This document shows, piece after piece, positions 63,910-64,000 of a DNA stretch of 64,000 bases. Position numbers and translations under genes: made by a program. Source of the stretch: Agrobacterium tumefaciens str. B6 (lineage in GTDB: Bacteria > Pseudomonadota > Alphaproteobacteria > Rhizobiales > Rhizobiaceae); assembly GCF_001541315.1 (NCBI RefSeq), contig NZ_LMVK01000014.1:1-64000 (forward strand). Direction: 5' to 3'. The notes beneath the pieces are model-generated. The model was not told the origin of the DNA, searched no databases, and worked only from the letters and a program-made list of their open reading frames with translations. Numbering within the stretch: position 1 is the stretch's first letter; each line of letters starts with the position of its first letter.

Positions 63910-64000
63910 ATGCTGCGCCGTTTCTTCGCCTATTACCGTCCCTATCGCGGTCTGTTCATTCTCGATTTTTCCTGCGCGGTTTTGTCGGGCGTACTCGAAC
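63910..64000 (+). CDS. ABC exporter, N-terminal fragment (partial)
   Basis: The first 30 residues, MLRRFFAYYRPYRGLFILDF followed by SCAVLSGVLE, run to the window edge. This is the typical start of a fused permease-ATPase ABC exporter (MsbA-like), covering the first elbow and part of the first membrane helix. The identification rests only on this N-terminal pattern. The 200 bases upstream contain the promoter region. Confidence 0.65.
   Translation, partial: MLRRFFAYYRPYRGLFILDFSCAVLSGVLE

Overview
The window looks like a chromosomal segment of a Rhizobiaceae bacterium, most likely the Agrobacterium/Rhizobium group. Reasons: a CDP-choline-dependent phosphatidylcholine synthase, a glnB-glnA pair, DUF1127, IalB, DUF1489 and BTLCP family proteins, an LsrB/VtlR-like LysR regulator, and short mosaic palindromic repeats of the kind scattered through rhizobial genomes. 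Base composition is GC-rich, except one clearly AT-rich gene at 940-1806.

Region 1 (1-5222) is the right end of an integrated mobile element. A tyrosine integrase gene (3897-5060) ends 87 bases from the 3' end of a tRNA-Lys(UUU) gene (5147-5222), the usual layout of tRNA-targeted integration. Inside lie a MOBQ-type relaxase gene, two small genes downstream of it, an oriT-like cluster of inverted repeats, an M48 metalloprotease-like gene without its usual membrane region, and an AT-rich PD-(D/E)XK nuclease-like cargo gene. The left end is outside the window. It is probably an integrative mobilizable element; this is the most accessory part of the window.

Region 2 (5490-20948) is core chromosome: ccdA, an AEC carrier, a UbiH-like FAD hydroxylase, pcs, a four-gene BMP-type ABC uptake operon (probably nucleosides) followed by a FadR-like regulator, glmU and glmS (UDP-GlcNAc supply), a GNAT protein, a DUF502 membrane protein, and a Phd-type antitoxin/PIN toxin pair whose promoter carries a palindrome exactly in its -35/-10 spacer.

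Region 3 (20961-37302): recG diverges from sdhE-mfd. Then come a small secreted protein, two EamA exporters, a FrnE-like DsbA protein, a YejA-like peptide-binding protein, IalB, hspQ, the nitrogen genes glnB-glnA with a sigma54-type promoter, and the NAD(P)HX repair enzyme.

Region 4 (37303-46940): a GlxA-type AraC regulator, a DUF1127 gene divergent from an LsrB/VtlR-like LysR gene, two proteins with folate-enzyme folds (MTHFR-like and formyltransferase-like), an entericidin-like lipoprotein with a CRP-type palindrome upstream, a DUF2233 protein, a 33-residue membrane protein, sdaA, DUF1489 and a BTLCP protein. A 764-base gap without recognisable genes (46941-47704) follows.

Region 5 (47705-64000): PilZ and PAS_5 proteins, rhomboid protease, CBS protein, patatin-like phospholipase, hisI, folE, IscU-like scaffold, yidD, DUF1697, thrS, a secreted beta-rich protein, a nitroreductase/flavin-reductase pair, DUF2336, GNAT, an AI-2E family permease and the start of an ABC exporter. 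Four mosaic palindromic repeats (37381, 57255, 61001, 62261) share an inner architecture but fall into two arm types, with compensating base changes.
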